Assembly: GCA_036267975.1 (NCBI GenBank)
Contig: DATAVA010000031.1
Coordinates: 62,001 to 126,000 of the forward strand
Length of the DNA stretch: 64,000 nucleotides
Source of the DNA: DAIDKA01 sp036267975
GTDB lineage: Bacteria > Pseudomonadota > Gammaproteobacteria > Steroidobacterales > Steroidobacteraceae
Direction of reading: 5' to 3'
Made by a program: the position numbers and the translations under genes. Shown here piece after piece: positions 17,354-26,452 of this stretch (its first letter is position 1; every line of letters begins with the position of its first letter). Under the pieces are notes generated by a model. The model worked only from the letters and a program-made list of their open reading frames with translations, did no database searches and was not told the DNA's origin.

Positions 17354-18094
17354 TCAACCCGCCACCTGCGCCACGACGTAGAGGCCCACCGCGCCCGCGA
17401 CCGTCACGAACGTGGTCAACAGGCGCGGATGCGCATGATGGCTCTCGGGCAGCAGATCACTTCCACCGACGTAGAGGAAGAATCCCGCAAACAGCGCCAG
17501 GATCATGGCGAGACCCTGGGTGGGTATCGTGAGGGCCATGCTGGTGAGCGCTCCGGCCAAGGGCGCGACCGCATCGACGACGAGCCATCGGAAAGCGCCG
17601 CGGCGATCCCCGCCATTGCGCAATACCACGCTCACGGTATTGAGGCCGTCAGAAAAATCATGCGCCAGTACCGCCACCGCCACGGCGATCCCGACCGCCC
17701 GGCTGGCCTGGAAGCCAATGCCGATGGCAAAACCATCCAGGAAGCTGTGAATGGCGAAACTGCCCGCCGCTGCCCAGGCGCGGCGCGCATCCGGACGAGG
17801 CAGCGCATTGCTGGCATGTCCGGGCAAGGAGCGATCGAGCAGCAGGTACAGCAGGAAGCCAAGACCGGCCATGGCCAGAATGCTGCGCGGAGCGATTGCC
17901 GCATGCGCACCGGCACTCGCGGCCAGTTCCACCGCCTCAGGCAACAGATCGAAGAAGGCCACGCCAATCACGGCGCCGGCGCTGAATGCCAGGATCAGAT
18001 GCAGCCGGTCGCGCAGCGAGATTCCGACCCAGCCGCCAATCAGGGTGGCCACGCAGGTGGCCGCGGCGATGGGCAGAATCAGAATATTCGCCAT
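17354..18094 (-). CDS. ZIP-family divalent metal transporter
   Basis: A 246-residue inner membrane protein with about eight membrane segments. The two intramembrane metal motifs of the ZIP family are visible: HSFLDGFAIG (TM4) and HDFSDGLNTV (TM5). A third acidic/histidine site is FFDLLPEA. It would import zinc, or iron or manganese. The ATG at 18094 (MANILILP) is chosen over a GTG two codons earlier. Its start is 37 bases from the end of the Dcp gene on the same strand, so co-transcription is possible. Confidence 0.87.
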   Translation of the reverse strand: MANILILPIAAATCVATLIGGWVGISLRDRLHLILAFSAGAVIGVAFFDLLPEAVELAASAGAHAAIAPRSILAMAGLGFLLYLLLDRSLPGHASNALPRPDARRAWAAAGSFAIHSFLDGFAIGIGFQASRAVGIAVAVAVLAHDFSDGLNTVSVVLRNGGDRRGAFRWLVVDAVAPLAGALTSMALTIPTQGLAMILALFAGFFLYVGGSDLLPESHHAHPRLLTTFVTVAGAVGLYVVAQVAG

Positions 18095-18131
18095 GCGCAC
18101 ATGCTACCAGTCTCGTGGCGCCGCGCGCCCG

Positions 18132-20228
18132 TCACAAACCGCGGTACGCCACCAGCGGCGCCACATCCGGCGGGCGGCCGTAGAAGTCGATGAACATCGC
18201 CTGCGGGTCAAGGCTGCGGCCACGTGACAGGACCTTGCTGCGCAGGTTCTCGCCATTGGCGCGACGCAGCCCGCCATTGGCGACAAACCAATCGCCGGCA
18301 TCGCGCGCGAGCACCTCACTCCAGATATAGGCGTAATACCCGGCCGAATAGCCGCCCGAAAACACATGTGCGAAATAAGACGTATGGTAACGGGGTGGCA
18401 CCAATGCCGGGTCAATGCCGTGACGGGCGAGCACATCGGCTTCAAAGCACGCCGGATCCGCGGCCTGCCCCGCCTCCTCCGACCCGAGTTCGTGCCAGGC
18501 CTGATCGATGAGCGCGGCCGCCAGGTATTCGGTGGTCGCATAGCCTTGATCAAATGTCTGCGCCGCGAGGACCTTGGCGAGCAGCGCCTCGGGCATGGGC
18601 TCACCGGTGCGATGGTGGCGCGCAAAGTTGGCGAGCACCTTCGGGTCCCGCGCCCACATTTCATTGAACTGCGACGGAAACTCCACGAAGTCGCGCGGCA
18701 CGTTGGTTCCCTGCAGCAGCGGGTAGCGCACATTCGACAGCATGCCGTGCAGTGCATGCCCGAACTCGTGGAAGAGCGTCGTGACTTCCTCGAACGTCAG
18801 CAGCGCGGGCCGGCCGTCCTGCGGCTTTGGTACATTCAGATTATTCGCGACCACGGGTTTCAGACCCAGCAGTCGTGCCTGGCGCACGAAATTATTCATC
18901 CACGCGCCGCCCTGTTTCGTGTCGCGTGCGAAGTAGTCCGCCAGAAACAGCGCGAGGGGCGCCCCGTCAACGTCGAATACTTCGAATATGCGCACATCAG
19001 GGTGATAGACCGGCAGGTCCGGGCGTTCCTTGAACGTGAGCCCGTACAGCTCATGCGCGGAATAGAACACCCCGTCGTGCAAAACCCGGTTCAGTTCGAA
19101 ATAGGGTGCAACTTCGGCACGATCAAAATCAAAGCGCGCGCGGCGCAGACGCTCGGCGTAAAACGGCCAATCCCAGGGCGCAAGCGCAAAGGGTTCGAAG
19201 CCCGCCTCCCGTGCGTGCGCCCCAACCAGTTGCTGCAGGTCGTGCGCATCCTCGCGGGCCCGCGCCAGTGCGGCCGGCAGCAGTTCAGTCAGCATGCGGG
19301 TGACCGCCGCCGGGCTACCCGCCGATTCGTCCGCAAGCTGATAGGTTGCATGATTGCTGTAGCCCAAAAGCGCGGCCCGCCGGGCCCGCAGCGCCACGAG
19401 CTGCTGCACTATCCGGGTGTTGTCGGCCGAGCCGCCGCGCCCGCGGGCCGTCGAGGCCTTGAACAGGCGCTCGCGCAAGGCGCGATTTGACAGTTGCGCC
19501 AGCAGCGGCTGGGTGGTGGTGTTGTGCAGCGTGATCAGCCATTTGTCCGCAAGCCCCCGGGCGGCGGCGGCGGCGGCCGCGGCGCTGATCTGCTCGCCGG
19601 CCAGGCCGTCCAGCTCGGCGGCGCCGTCGACCACCACTGCGCCATCGCTGGTTGCCTTGAACACGTTTTGCTTGAACTGCGTCGTCAGGCTCGAGATCTG
19701 CGCGTTGATTGCCTTCAGATGCGACTTATCCGCATCACTCAGCCGCGCCCCAGCGCGCACGAACTGGGCGTGATACCGCTCCACCAGTTGCACCGCCTCG
19801 GGCTCCAGATCCAACTCGAGACGCCGCTCAAAGAGTGTGTTGACACGCGCGAACAGCTTTGAATCCAGCGCAATCGCATCCTCATGCGCCGCCAGCAGCG
19901 GTGCCAGCTCGGACTCGAGCTGCTGCATTACGTCGTTGGTATGCGAGGCAATGAGGTTGAAGAAGACCGCCATCGCGCGATCAAGCTGCTGTCCCGACCG
20001 CTCCAGGGCCACGATGGTGTTGTCGAAGCTGGGCGCGCCGGTCTGCCCGGTGACCGCAGCCACCTCGCGCAGCTGCGCAGCCATGCCCTGGGAGAACGCT
20101 TCCCGGTAATGCTGATCGTCAACCTGGTCGAAAGGCGGCAGCTGGTACGGCAGAGTACTGGCCTGCAGGAGGGGGTTGGCGTGCATGAAACTCACTGCGA
20201 TACGCGCTTGATCTGTCATTGCCGCCAT
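18132..20228 (-). CDS. dcp: Peptidyl-dipeptidase Dcp (M3 metallopeptidase)
   Basis: A 698-residue zinc peptidase that releases dipeptides from peptide C-termini. The zinc motif HEFGH is at about residues 479-483, followed by the family block TNVPRDFVEFPSQFNEMW that carries the distal ligand region. Length (about 680-700) and this block fit Dcp rather than oligopeptidase A. No signal peptide, so cytoplasmic. The ATG at 20228 is used; another at 20219 is possible. The gene is divergent from slyD, separated by about 150 bases with no clear motif. Confidence 0.9.
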   Translation of the reverse strand: MAAMTDQARIAVSFMHANPLLQASTLPYQLPPFDQVDDQHYREAFSQGMAAQLREVAAVTGQTGAPSFDNTIVALERSGQQLDRAMAVFFNLIASHTNDVMQQLESELAPLLAAHEDAIALDSKLFARVNTLFERRLELDLEPEAVQLVERYHAQFVRAGARLSDADKSHLKAINAQISSLTTQFKQNVFKATSDGAVVVDGAAELDGLAGEQISAAAAAAAARGLADKWLITLHNTTTQPLLAQLSNRALRERLFKASTARGRGGSADNTRIVQQLVALRARRAALLGYSNHATYQLADESAGSPAAVTRMLTELLPAALARAREDAHDLQQLVGAHAREAGFEPFALAPWDWPFYAERLRRARFDFDRAEVAPYFELNRVLHDGVFYSAHELYGLTFKERPDLPVYHPDVRIFEVFDVDGAPLALFLADYFARDTKQGGAWMNNFVRQARLLGLKPVVANNLNVPKPQDGRPALLTFEEVTTLFHEFGHALHGMLSNVRYPLLQGTNVPRDFVEFPSQFNEMWARDPKVLANFARHHRTGEPMPEALLAKVLAAQTFDQGYATTEYLAAALIDQAWHELGSEEAGQAADPACFEADVLARHGIDPALVPPRYHTSYFAHVFSGGYSAGYYAYIWSEVLARDAGDWFVANGGLRRANGENLRSKVLSRGRSLDPQAMFIDFYGRPPDVAPLVAYRGL

Positions 20229-20379
20229 CTTTACAGGGTCCGGCGGCGCTGCCTAGCCGCATTCGACCACTAACTGTCGAGACTCCCGTGAATTGGCGTA
20301 TTTCGCTACACTGCGAATTCTACTTATCGCGCCCGCACCGCCCTGGGGCGGCGCGCACTCCTGCATGGATTTCACACTC

Positions 20380-20862
20380 ATGAGCATTCAAAGAGATTCC
20401 GTTGTCACGCTTCATTACACCCTCAAGGACGACGCCGGAGAGGTCATCGATAGCTCCGATGGCGGGGAGCCGCTGGCCTACCTGCATGGTCATGGCAACC
20501 TGGTCGCCGGCCTGGAGCGCGAACTGACGGGCAAGATTGCCGGCGACGAACTGAATGTAAAGGTCACGCCGGCCGATGGTTATGGCGAACACGACGCGGC
20601 GATGGTGCAGCGCGTACCGCGCCGCCAGCTAAAGGGAATTCCGAAGATCTATGTCGGCATGAAACTGCACGCACAGACCCAGGAGGGTCCGCGCGAGGTC
20701 ACCGTCACCCACGTGCTGGGCGATACGGTCACGATCGATGCCAATCATCCGCTGGCCGGCAAGAATCTGAACTTTGACATCAAAATCACGGATGTCCGGG
20801 TCGCGACGGCCGAAGAGCTTGAGCACGGTCATGTGCACGGCGAACACGGGCATCATCACTAG
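20380..20862 (+). CDS. slyD: FKBP-type peptidyl-prolyl isomerase SlyD
   Basis: A 160-residue proline isomerase and chaperone. It has the split FKBP domain (VVTLHYTLKDDAGEVIDSS, LAYLHGHGNLVAGLE), the inserted IF chaperone domain and a histidine-rich C-terminal tail (HGHVHGEHGHHH) that binds nickel or other metals. The tail is shorter than in E. coli SlyD. In E. coli the protein aids hydrogenase maturation; no hydrogenase genes are visible here. The ATG at 20380 gives the canonical MSIQRDSVV start. It ends three bases from the convergent glycosyltransferase gene. Confidence 0.9.
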   Translation: MSIQRDSVVTLHYTLKDDAGEVIDSSDGGEPLAYLHGHGNLVAGLERELTGKIAGDELNVKVTPADGYGEHDAAMVQRVPRRQLKGIPKIYVGMKLHAQTQEGPREVTVTHVLGDTVTIDANHPLAGKNLNFDIKITDVRVATAEELEHGHVHGEHGHHH

Positions 20863-20865
20863 ATC

Positions 20866-22011
20866 TCACCGACCCTGCGCGTCCTGCGCCCGGCCCTTCC
20901 ACTGGCCGCCCCGGCCCCGCTGGTACTGCCAGGCCGAATTCACGGTTGCTGCGGCGTAAAAGGCCGCGGCGGCCGGCAGCGTGAGGGTCCACAGGGGGTT
21001 GAGGCGGTAGAAGCGCACCATGGGCGCGTAGCACACGCTCATGATCGCCCAGGCGGCCGCGCCGCAGGCAACACCCGTGCGGCTGTCGCTGAGCAGTAAC
21101 AGTGGCGGCATGAGATAGGTCACCAGCAGCCCCAGCAGCGTGCCGAACAGCAGCACCCAGGAATGTCGCAGCTGATTGAAGGCGGTGCGCGAGATCATCC
21201 GGCTGATCTCGCGCAGCGAGCCGTAGGGGCGCAGGCTGCGCGCCTCACGCGTGAGGCCCAGGCAGACCCGGCCTCCGGAGCGCTTGATGCAGCGCGCGAG
21301 CGCGCAGTCATCAATGATCTGTGAGCGGATGGCGGCCAGCCCACCGCTGCGTGCCAGGGCCTGCGGCCGAACCAGCATGCACCCGCCCGCCGCGCCCGCG
21401 GTGCTGGCGCCACTGCGGGCGATCCACGCCGGGGGGTAAAGCTTCAGGAAGAAGAACACGAACGCCGGAATCAACCAGCGCTCAGGCGTGTTGCTGGCGG
21501 TGAGCAGCACCATCGAGGACAGCAGATCGGCGTCCAGCCGTCCCGCATTGGCCACCAGCCGGGCGACATTGTCCGGCTCGTGGTAGATATCGGCATCGGT
21601 GAACAGCAGGTAGTCCGGCTGCAGCGCCGCTGCAACGGCAACGCCGCGCGCCATCGCACAAACCTTGCCGCTCCAGCCTGCCTCCGGCCCCGAACCGCTG
21701 ATCAGGGTGACGGGCGCCGCCGCGCCGGCCAGCCGGGCGATCGCACGCACCACCTCGGCCGTGCCATCGGTGCTGGCATCATCGATGACGACGATGTGCA
21801 GCTCACCGGCAAACCGCTGCGCCAGCAAGGATTGCACGGCAAGCCCGATCACATCGGCCTCATTGCGCGCCGGAATGATGGCGACGACCCGGGCGCTCAC
21901 AGCGGTTGCGGTGGCATCGGTCGACAGCAGGCGCGCGATGCGCCAGAAGCCGCCCCGCCCCAGCAGCAGATACAGCCAGATCAGGACCGGCAGCCACGCC
22001 AGGTACAGCAT
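20866..22011 (-). CDS. hpnB: Glycosyltransferase family 2, HpnB-like
   Basis: A 381-residue membrane glycosyltransferase. It has an N-terminal membrane segment, a GT-A domain with VVAIIPARNEADVI, VVIDDASTDGT, the metal motif FTDADIYH, and IDDCALARCI, and four C-terminal membrane segments. WSGKVCAMARG, LYPPAWI and MISRTAFNQLRHS are features I associate with the hopanoid-linked HpnB family. HpnB genes normally sit in hopanoid clusters (hpnC/D/E, shc); none are in this window. The MFS gene lies 36 bases upstream on the same strand. Confidence 0.75.
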   Translation of the reverse strand: MLYLAWLPVLIWLYLLLGRGGFWRIARLLSTDATATAVSARVVAIIPARNEADVIGLAVQSLLAQRFAGELHIVVIDDASTDGTAEVVRAIARLAGAAAPVTLISGSGPEAGWSGKVCAMARGVAVAAALQPDYLLFTDADIYHEPDNVARLVANAGRLDADLLSSMVLLTASNTPERWLIPAFVFFFLKLYPPAWIARSGASTAGAAGGCMLVRPQALARSGGLAAIRSQIIDDCALARCIKRSGGRVCLGLTREARSLRPYGSLREISRMISRTAFNQLRHSWVLLFGTLLGLLVTYLMPPLLLLSDSRTGVACGAAAWAIMSVCYAPMVRFYRLNPLWTLTLPAAAAFYAAATVNSAWQYQRGRGGQWKGRAQDAQGR

Positions 22012-22047
22012 TCAGTCTCGAGTCGCGCCGGCGGCCGGCGCGCGACG

Positions 22048-23421
22048 TCAGATGGCCGAAGCGCTGGGCACCGTGCCGACGCCACCGGCATCCGTGGCCA
22101 CCTGGGCCTGCGGGCTCGTTTCATCGGGCCGCATTTTCAGAAACAGCAGCGCGCAAGCGGCGATCAATGAGCCCATCGCCATCACGAAGGCGACCACGGG
22201 TACGGGACGGCCGCTCTGGAACAGCAGGCCCGCCACCCAGGGAGCCAGTGCCGCGCCGCCGCGACCCACGCCGATGGCCCAACCGGTGCCGAATGCGCGC
22301 ACGTGAGTCGGAAATGCACGCGCAAAAATCGCATACATGCCGACGATGCCCGCGTTGCCGAAGAAGCCGGCGCCGGCGCACAGCAGCGCCAGCCGATCAA
22401 GGTTTGCCGGGCTGTGACCGAAAATGATGACGCCGACGGTTGCCAGGACCATGCTCACGATGGTGAGCGGCTTCAGCGGCAGCTTCTGTGTGAGCACGCC
22501 AAACAGGGCGCCACCGGCCGCACCGCCGACATTGGCCCACGTCAGCACCCCGGCGGCCGAAGAGTCCGCGAAGCCCATGGTGTGGATGATGTTGGGGACC
22601 CATTTCAGGATGAAATAGAACGTGGTGACATGGAAGAAGTACGCGAGCGTGAGAATCACGGTCGTACCCCGCAGCGCCGGCGCAAAGATATCCGCGATGG
22701 ATCCCTTCGGGGCGTTGACCACCTGCGGCGGCAGGCTGTCGATGGCCGCATAGCCCATGCGCTTCATGGCGTGATTGATCCGCGTCAGCGCGCCCGTGGG
22801 CTGCTTGCGCGCCAGCCAGTGCACCGATTCGGGCACCAGGAACCACACCAGCGGAATGAGTGTGGCGGTAAACGCCGCGCCAAAATAGAACACCGAACGC
22901 CAGTCGTAGGTCTTCAACAGCTGCGCGACGATAACTCCACCGAATATGGCACCGAGCGGATAACCAATGGACATGAAGGACACGCAGGCGTCGCGACGCC
23001 GGGCATTGGCAAATTCAGCCGTGACGGCATTGACCGCGGCCAGCACGCCGCCGATTCCCAGACCCGTCAACACGCGCCAGAACGACAGGTCGTAGACGCC
23101 GGAGGCGTGGGTTGCCATGAGCATGCCCAGCGTCATCAGCAGCAGGCAGCCCAGTACCGTCGGGCGGCGCCCGATGCGGTCGGCGAGGCCGCCGAGGACG
23201 ACCGAGCCCACCGCCATGCCGATCAGTTCCATCGACAGCACGGCGCCCAGCACCGCCTTGGTGATATGCCATTCCCTGAGAATCCCGTTGGAGGCGAAGC
23301 TGATGGACATCACGTCGAATCCGTCCAGGGCATTCAGACCCACCGCGATGAACACCACGATGATCTGCAGCACGCTCATGGGCGATCTGAGCAGGGTTTG
23401 ACGTGGGTCGGTATTGTTCAT
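22048..23421 (-). CDS. MFS transporter, aromatic acid:H+ symporter (AAHS) family
   Basis: A 457-residue transporter with 12 predicted membrane segments. The AAHS signature GFDVMSISFA lies in TM1, and the MFS loop motif G-x-x-x-D-R-x-G-R-R appears as GGLADRIGRRP after TM2. Relatives (PcaK, MhpT) import 4-hydroxybenzoate, protocatechuate or phenylpropionates. AAGGGA precedes the ATG at 23421; the frame is open about 86 codons further but without membrane character. No aromatic catabolic gene is adjacent; the Rieske oxygenase lies 34 kb away. Confidence 0.85.
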   Translation of the reverse strand: MNNTDPRQTLLRSPMSVLQIIVVFIAVGLNALDGFDVMSISFASNGILREWHITKAVLGAVLSMELIGMAVGSVVLGGLADRIGRRPTVLGCLLLMTLGMLMATHASGVYDLSFWRVLTGLGIGGVLAAVNAVTAEFANARRRDACVSFMSIGYPLGAIFGGVIVAQLLKTYDWRSVFYFGAAFTATLIPLVWFLVPESVHWLARKQPTGALTRINHAMKRMGYAAIDSLPPQVVNAPKGSIADIFAPALRGTTVILTLAYFFHVTTFYFILKWVPNIIHTMGFADSSAAGVLTWANVGGAAGGALFGVLTQKLPLKPLTIVSMVLATVGVIIFGHSPANLDRLALLCAGAGFFGNAGIVGMYAIFARAFPTHVRAFGTGWAIGVGRGGAALAPWVAGLLFQSGRPVPVVAFVMAMGSLIAACALLFLKMRPDETSPQAQVATDAGGVGTVPSASAI

Positions 23422-23522
23422 TGGATGGGTCCCTTGGCCATTCCAGGCCTTTCCGGTGTCATCGCCAGCGGCGCAGATTATCACGGCGACCGCCACCGCA
23501 GCCTGTTGACACGACAAAGGCC

Positions 23523-24395
23523 CTATGACTCCGAATCCCGCTCCTGCAGGCGGCCGAACAGCCGGGTCATGGCCTGCACCCGGTGCAGATACGCCGCGAC
23601 CTCCTGGTCGCCGCAATGCTGTCCCGGTGCCGCGCGCAGCCCTTGCCTGACATAGGCTGCCGCCGCACCGGCGCCGCACAGATGGATCATCGTAGCCAGC
23701 TGCTGCCGTTGCTGCAATGTCGCATTTTCGCGGTGGTAGCGGGCCAGCAGCTCATCGGTATTGGCGGTCAGATACGCCGACACCAGCTCCACCGCATGGC
23801 TGGGGATCACCCTGGAATACAGCCCATTCATCCAGCAGGCATGCCAGTCGTTCCAGGCCCCTTCCCGCACGACGCGATGATCGTGGATGCACAGATGCCG
23901 CGCCTCGGCAAAGGTCCCATCGGTGATCTGGTACATGCCCACGGCGCTCGAGGCCGGGCGATACAGCTCGAAGAAATGCCGACGCCAGGACCAGCGCCAG
24001 TAGGTTCGCGCGACCGGATTGCCGGAGGCTTCCACCTGGGCCAGCGCCGCCAGGAACGGCGCTGTGGTCACCGGCGTCGCGTGCCTCGTGAAGAGGGGCG
24101 CGTAGCGCTTCCACGTCTGCTCGGGGAGCTTATTGAGCGCGCCACTGACCGGAAAGAACAGCTCCGTGGGTTTGCGCAGGACCTGGTAGACCCCGTTGAT
24201 GGCCAGCGCGAGCATGGCCACGACCACCAACGCAACCAGCAGCTGCAGCAATCCCGGCGCCCGGCGCAAGGCGCGCCAGGTGCGCTGGCGCACACGGGCG
24301 CTGGGCCAAAGGCGCAGCCTGGCCGGGGGCGAGCGCCGCCGCTTTTTTCGGACCCGACCGGTGCGACCGGCCTTGGCAGATGCGGCCGGGGCCAA
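23523..24395 (-). CDS. Membrane-anchored lysozyme-fold (lytic transglycosylase-like) protein
   Basis: A 290-residue protein with a very basic cytoplasmic N-terminus (RKKRRRSP), one membrane anchor (about residues 48-70) and a periplasmic lysozyme-like domain. Its likely catalytic Glu122 is in LAQVEASGNP, and ASSAVGMYQITDGTF is the SLT-type glycine-rich motif. It should cleave peptidoglycan. Four cysteines in the C-terminal half may form disulphides. The only start codons are TTG (24395) or CTG upstream; the frame continues through a single TAG (24423-24425) into the preceding gene, so the true N-terminus is uncertain. Confidence 0.72.
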   Translation of the reverse strand: MAPAASAKAGRTGRVRKKRRRSPPARLRLWPSARVRQRTWRALRRAPGLLQLLVALVVVAMLALAINGVYQVLRKPTELFFPVSGALNKLPEQTWKRYAPLFTRHATPVTTAPFLAALAQVEASGNPVARTYWRWSWRRHFFELYRPASSAVGMYQITDGTFAEARHLCIHDHRVVREGAWNDWHACWMNGLYSRVIPSHAVELVSAYLTANTDELLARYHRENATLQQRQQLATMIHLCGAGAAAAYVRQGLRAAPGQHCGDQEVAAYLHRVQAMTRLFGRLQERDSES

Positions 24396-24422
24396 AGTCG
24401 TCAGGCCCGTGACCGAACCGGC

Positions 24423-25559
24423 CTAGTGATCGTGCTGCTCGGCGGGGTCACGCCGCTCCTTATCGTGCGCAGGCTGCTGGCCCTCGGGATGCGCACCTGG
24501 TGGTTCATGCGCCTGCGGCTGCCGTCGGGCGGCCTGCTCACCGGCTGGCGGTCGCTGGTCCTGGACCTGCGGCTGGGGCCGGACCTGGGGGTGCTGGATC
24601 GGCTCGCGAGAACGGGCCTGCTCCTGCTGCTGGCGCTCCTGCTGCTGGCGCTCCTGCTGCTGGCGCTGCTGCTGCTGCTGCTGGACTTGTTCATGCCGCT
24701 GGACTTGTTCGCGAGGCTGGGGCCGTACGGGCGCGGCGCGCATGGCGGGCGCACCGTGGCCGCGCTGCCCTTCCTGGTGCTCGACCTGCGCTGCCTCGCC
24801 GGTGCGCAGCTGCGGGGCGGCGGCCGGGGTGCGCGGCGCCTGATGATTGCGCAGGCCGGGACCCGGATGCGTAAAGTCCGCTGCACGTTGCGTCGTCAGG
24901 ATCTGCGGCCGACCTCCGTTCTGGGAAGCATGCAGCTCACGCATGCCCTGCGCCTGCTGGCGATGTTCGCTTTGCTGGGAAGTCAGCCCGACGTGACGCT
25001 CGCTCATGGCCGCACGATCATGTTGCGTGGGCCGCGCACGCACGCCGCCCTGGCCGCCATTGAAACTTACGTGCGAACGGCCCCAATGACGCGCCGGTGC
25101 GGTATAGACGTTCACGATATTCACATTACCGAAATTCGCGACCGAGCGATTATAGAAGAACGCGCCTCCGTGCCAGTAGCCGCCCAGATAGCCGGAGCCG
25201 CCATAGCCGTACCCATAATCAATGCCGCCATAGAAGCCGACTTCGGGCGCCCAGTAACCGGCGTTCCATACGTATGAGCCGTTGCTGTCCCAATCCCAGT
25301 ATCCCGGCGTCCACAGCAGCCCGCTGACGGGCGGTTCCACCCAGGTGCCGGGGACCCAGTAATAGTCCATGCCATCCCAGGCCCAGTACCCCGGTGTCCA
25401 CAGATAACCCGGCGCCGGCAGCGGCGGCTGGTCGTAGACTGGAATCGGTGGCGGCGCCAGGTTCACGGAGACATTGATGTCGACGGCGGCCTGCGACAGC
25501 GCTGACGCGATCCCGATCAGGAGCACCGGAATCAAGGCAAGAAATTTTGCGTAGCGCAT
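24423..25559 (-). CDS. Exported YXWGXW-repeat protein with glutamine-rich tail
   Basis: A 378-residue exported protein with a signal peptide (residues 1-24). The N-terminal half has repeats of the YXWGXW/WTPGYW type: YLWTPGYWAW, YYWVPGTW, LLWTPGYWDW, YVWNAGYW. A Gly/Tyr-rich stretch follows (GGIDYGYGYGGSGYLGGYW). The C-terminal half is low complexity, rich in Gln, Arg, His and Pro with tandem RQQQE units (about residues 292-312). Such proteins occur in many proteobacterial envelopes with unknown function. A GAGG ribosome site precedes the ATG. Confidence 0.8.
   Translation of the reverse strand: MRYAKFLALIPVLLIGIASALSQAAVDINVSVNLAPPPIPVYDQPPLPAPGYLWTPGYWAWDGMDYYWVPGTWVEPPVSGLLWTPGYWDWDSNGSYVWNAGYWAPEVGFYGGIDYGYGYGGSGYLGGYWHGGAFFYNRSVANFGNVNIVNVYTAPARHWGRSHVSFNGGQGGVRARPTQHDRAAMSERHVGLTSQQSEHRQQAQGMRELHASQNGGRPQILTTQRAADFTHPGPGLRNHQAPRTPAAAPQLRTGEAAQVEHQEGQRGHGAPAMRAAPVRPQPREQVQRHEQVQQQQQQRQQQERQQQERQQQEQARSREPIQHPQVRPQPQVQDQRPPAGEQAARRQPQAHEPPGAHPEGQQPAHDKERRDPAEQHDH
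24621..24683. repeat. Tandem 15-base repeat plus CTG run in the YXWGXW gene
   Basis: Three perfect copies of the 15-base unit CTCCTGCTGCTGGCG fill 24621-24665, followed by a run of CTG to about 24683. A 12-base unit CTGGACTTGTTC is then repeated twice. The 15-base unit keeps the reading frame and encodes RQQQE on the minus strand, so copy number could vary by slippage without breaking the gene. Confidence 0.85.
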
Positions 25560-25657
25560 GGAGGACCTCGTCGTTTTTCGTCAAACATATTAACGCTAAC
25601 GTGCCAGCGACATGATTGTTTACATTGTGCTCGCGCGGCGGCAACGCCAATAAGGTG

Positions 25658-26437
25658 ATGCTCGTGGTAGGACTTTCGGCCAATATCAGTGTGCTGTTCT
25701 GCGAATTGCCGCTGCTGCAGCGTTTCGCTGCCGCACGCGCTGCCGGCTTTCTTACCGTGGAAATCCAAAACCCTTACGAGCATTCGGCGGCCGCGCTGAC
25801 AATGGCGGCACGCGCGGCCGGTGTCGGGGTGGTATTGATCAACGCACCGATGGGCGAGGACCCGCGCACCTTCGGCACCGCCAGCCTGCCCGATCGCGTG
25901 GCATTGTTCCGCGCGGAGCTGTCGCGCGCTGCCGACTATGCGCACGCGCTCGGCGCGCGCATGGTCAATGTGCTCGCCGGACGCGCCGCGCCGGCGGATC
26001 GCTCAGCCGCGCTGCGGCGACTGCAGGACAATCTGGCCCTGGCCGCCGAGCTGCTGGGCGCCGCAAATGCGCACCCGCTGCTGGAAGTGATCAATCCCGT
26101 CAACGCCCCCGACTACTGTGTGGCTGATTTCGAATCCGCCGCCGCCATCCTGGACGCCGGCGACGCCCGTGCCGGCCTGCAGTTTGACGTCTATCACGCA
26201 GCGATGCTTGGCCTGGACCCGGCGCAGGCATTCACACAGCAGCTGCCGCGCATCCATCACGTGCAGTTCGCGGACAATCCACATCGTCACGAACCTGGAA
26301 CGGGGAGTCTGGATTTTGCACGTATATTCCGCGCAGTCCGCGACAGCAGCTATGACGGCTGGGTCGGTGCCGAATATCACCCGCTGGCTGCAACCACTGC
26401 AGGCCTGGGATGGATGCGCAAGTACGGTTGGCTCTGA
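25658..26437 (+). CDS. hyi: Hydroxypyruvate isomerase family TIM-barrel protein
   Basis: A 259-residue sugar-phosphate isomerase-like TIM barrel. The family pattern is visible as LSANISVLFCELPLLQRF near the start, a glutamate in LLEVINPVN (about residue 140), FDVYHAAMLG, and the C-terminal GAEYHPL with the second catalytic Glu. Members interconvert hydroxypyruvate and tartronate semialdehyde, or act on related tetronate pathway sugars. Neither glyoxylate carboligase nor tartronate reductase is next to it, so the substrate is uncertain. A GTG at 25664, better spaced from TAAGG, is an alternative start. Confidence 0.78.
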   Translation: MLVVGLSANISVLFCELPLLQRFAAARAAGFLTVEIQNPYEHSAAALTMAARAAGVGVVLINAPMGEDPRTFGTASLPDRVALFRAELSRAADYAHALGARMVNVLAGRAAPADRSAALRRLQDNLALAAELLGAANAHPLLEVINPVNAPDYCVADFESAAAILDAGDARAGLQFDVYHAAMLGLDPAQAFTQQLPRIHHVQFADNPHRHEPGTGSLDFARIFRAVRDSSYDGWVGAEYHPLAATTAGLGWMRKYGWL

Positions 26438-26452
26438 GCCCGCCGCGCTTCT

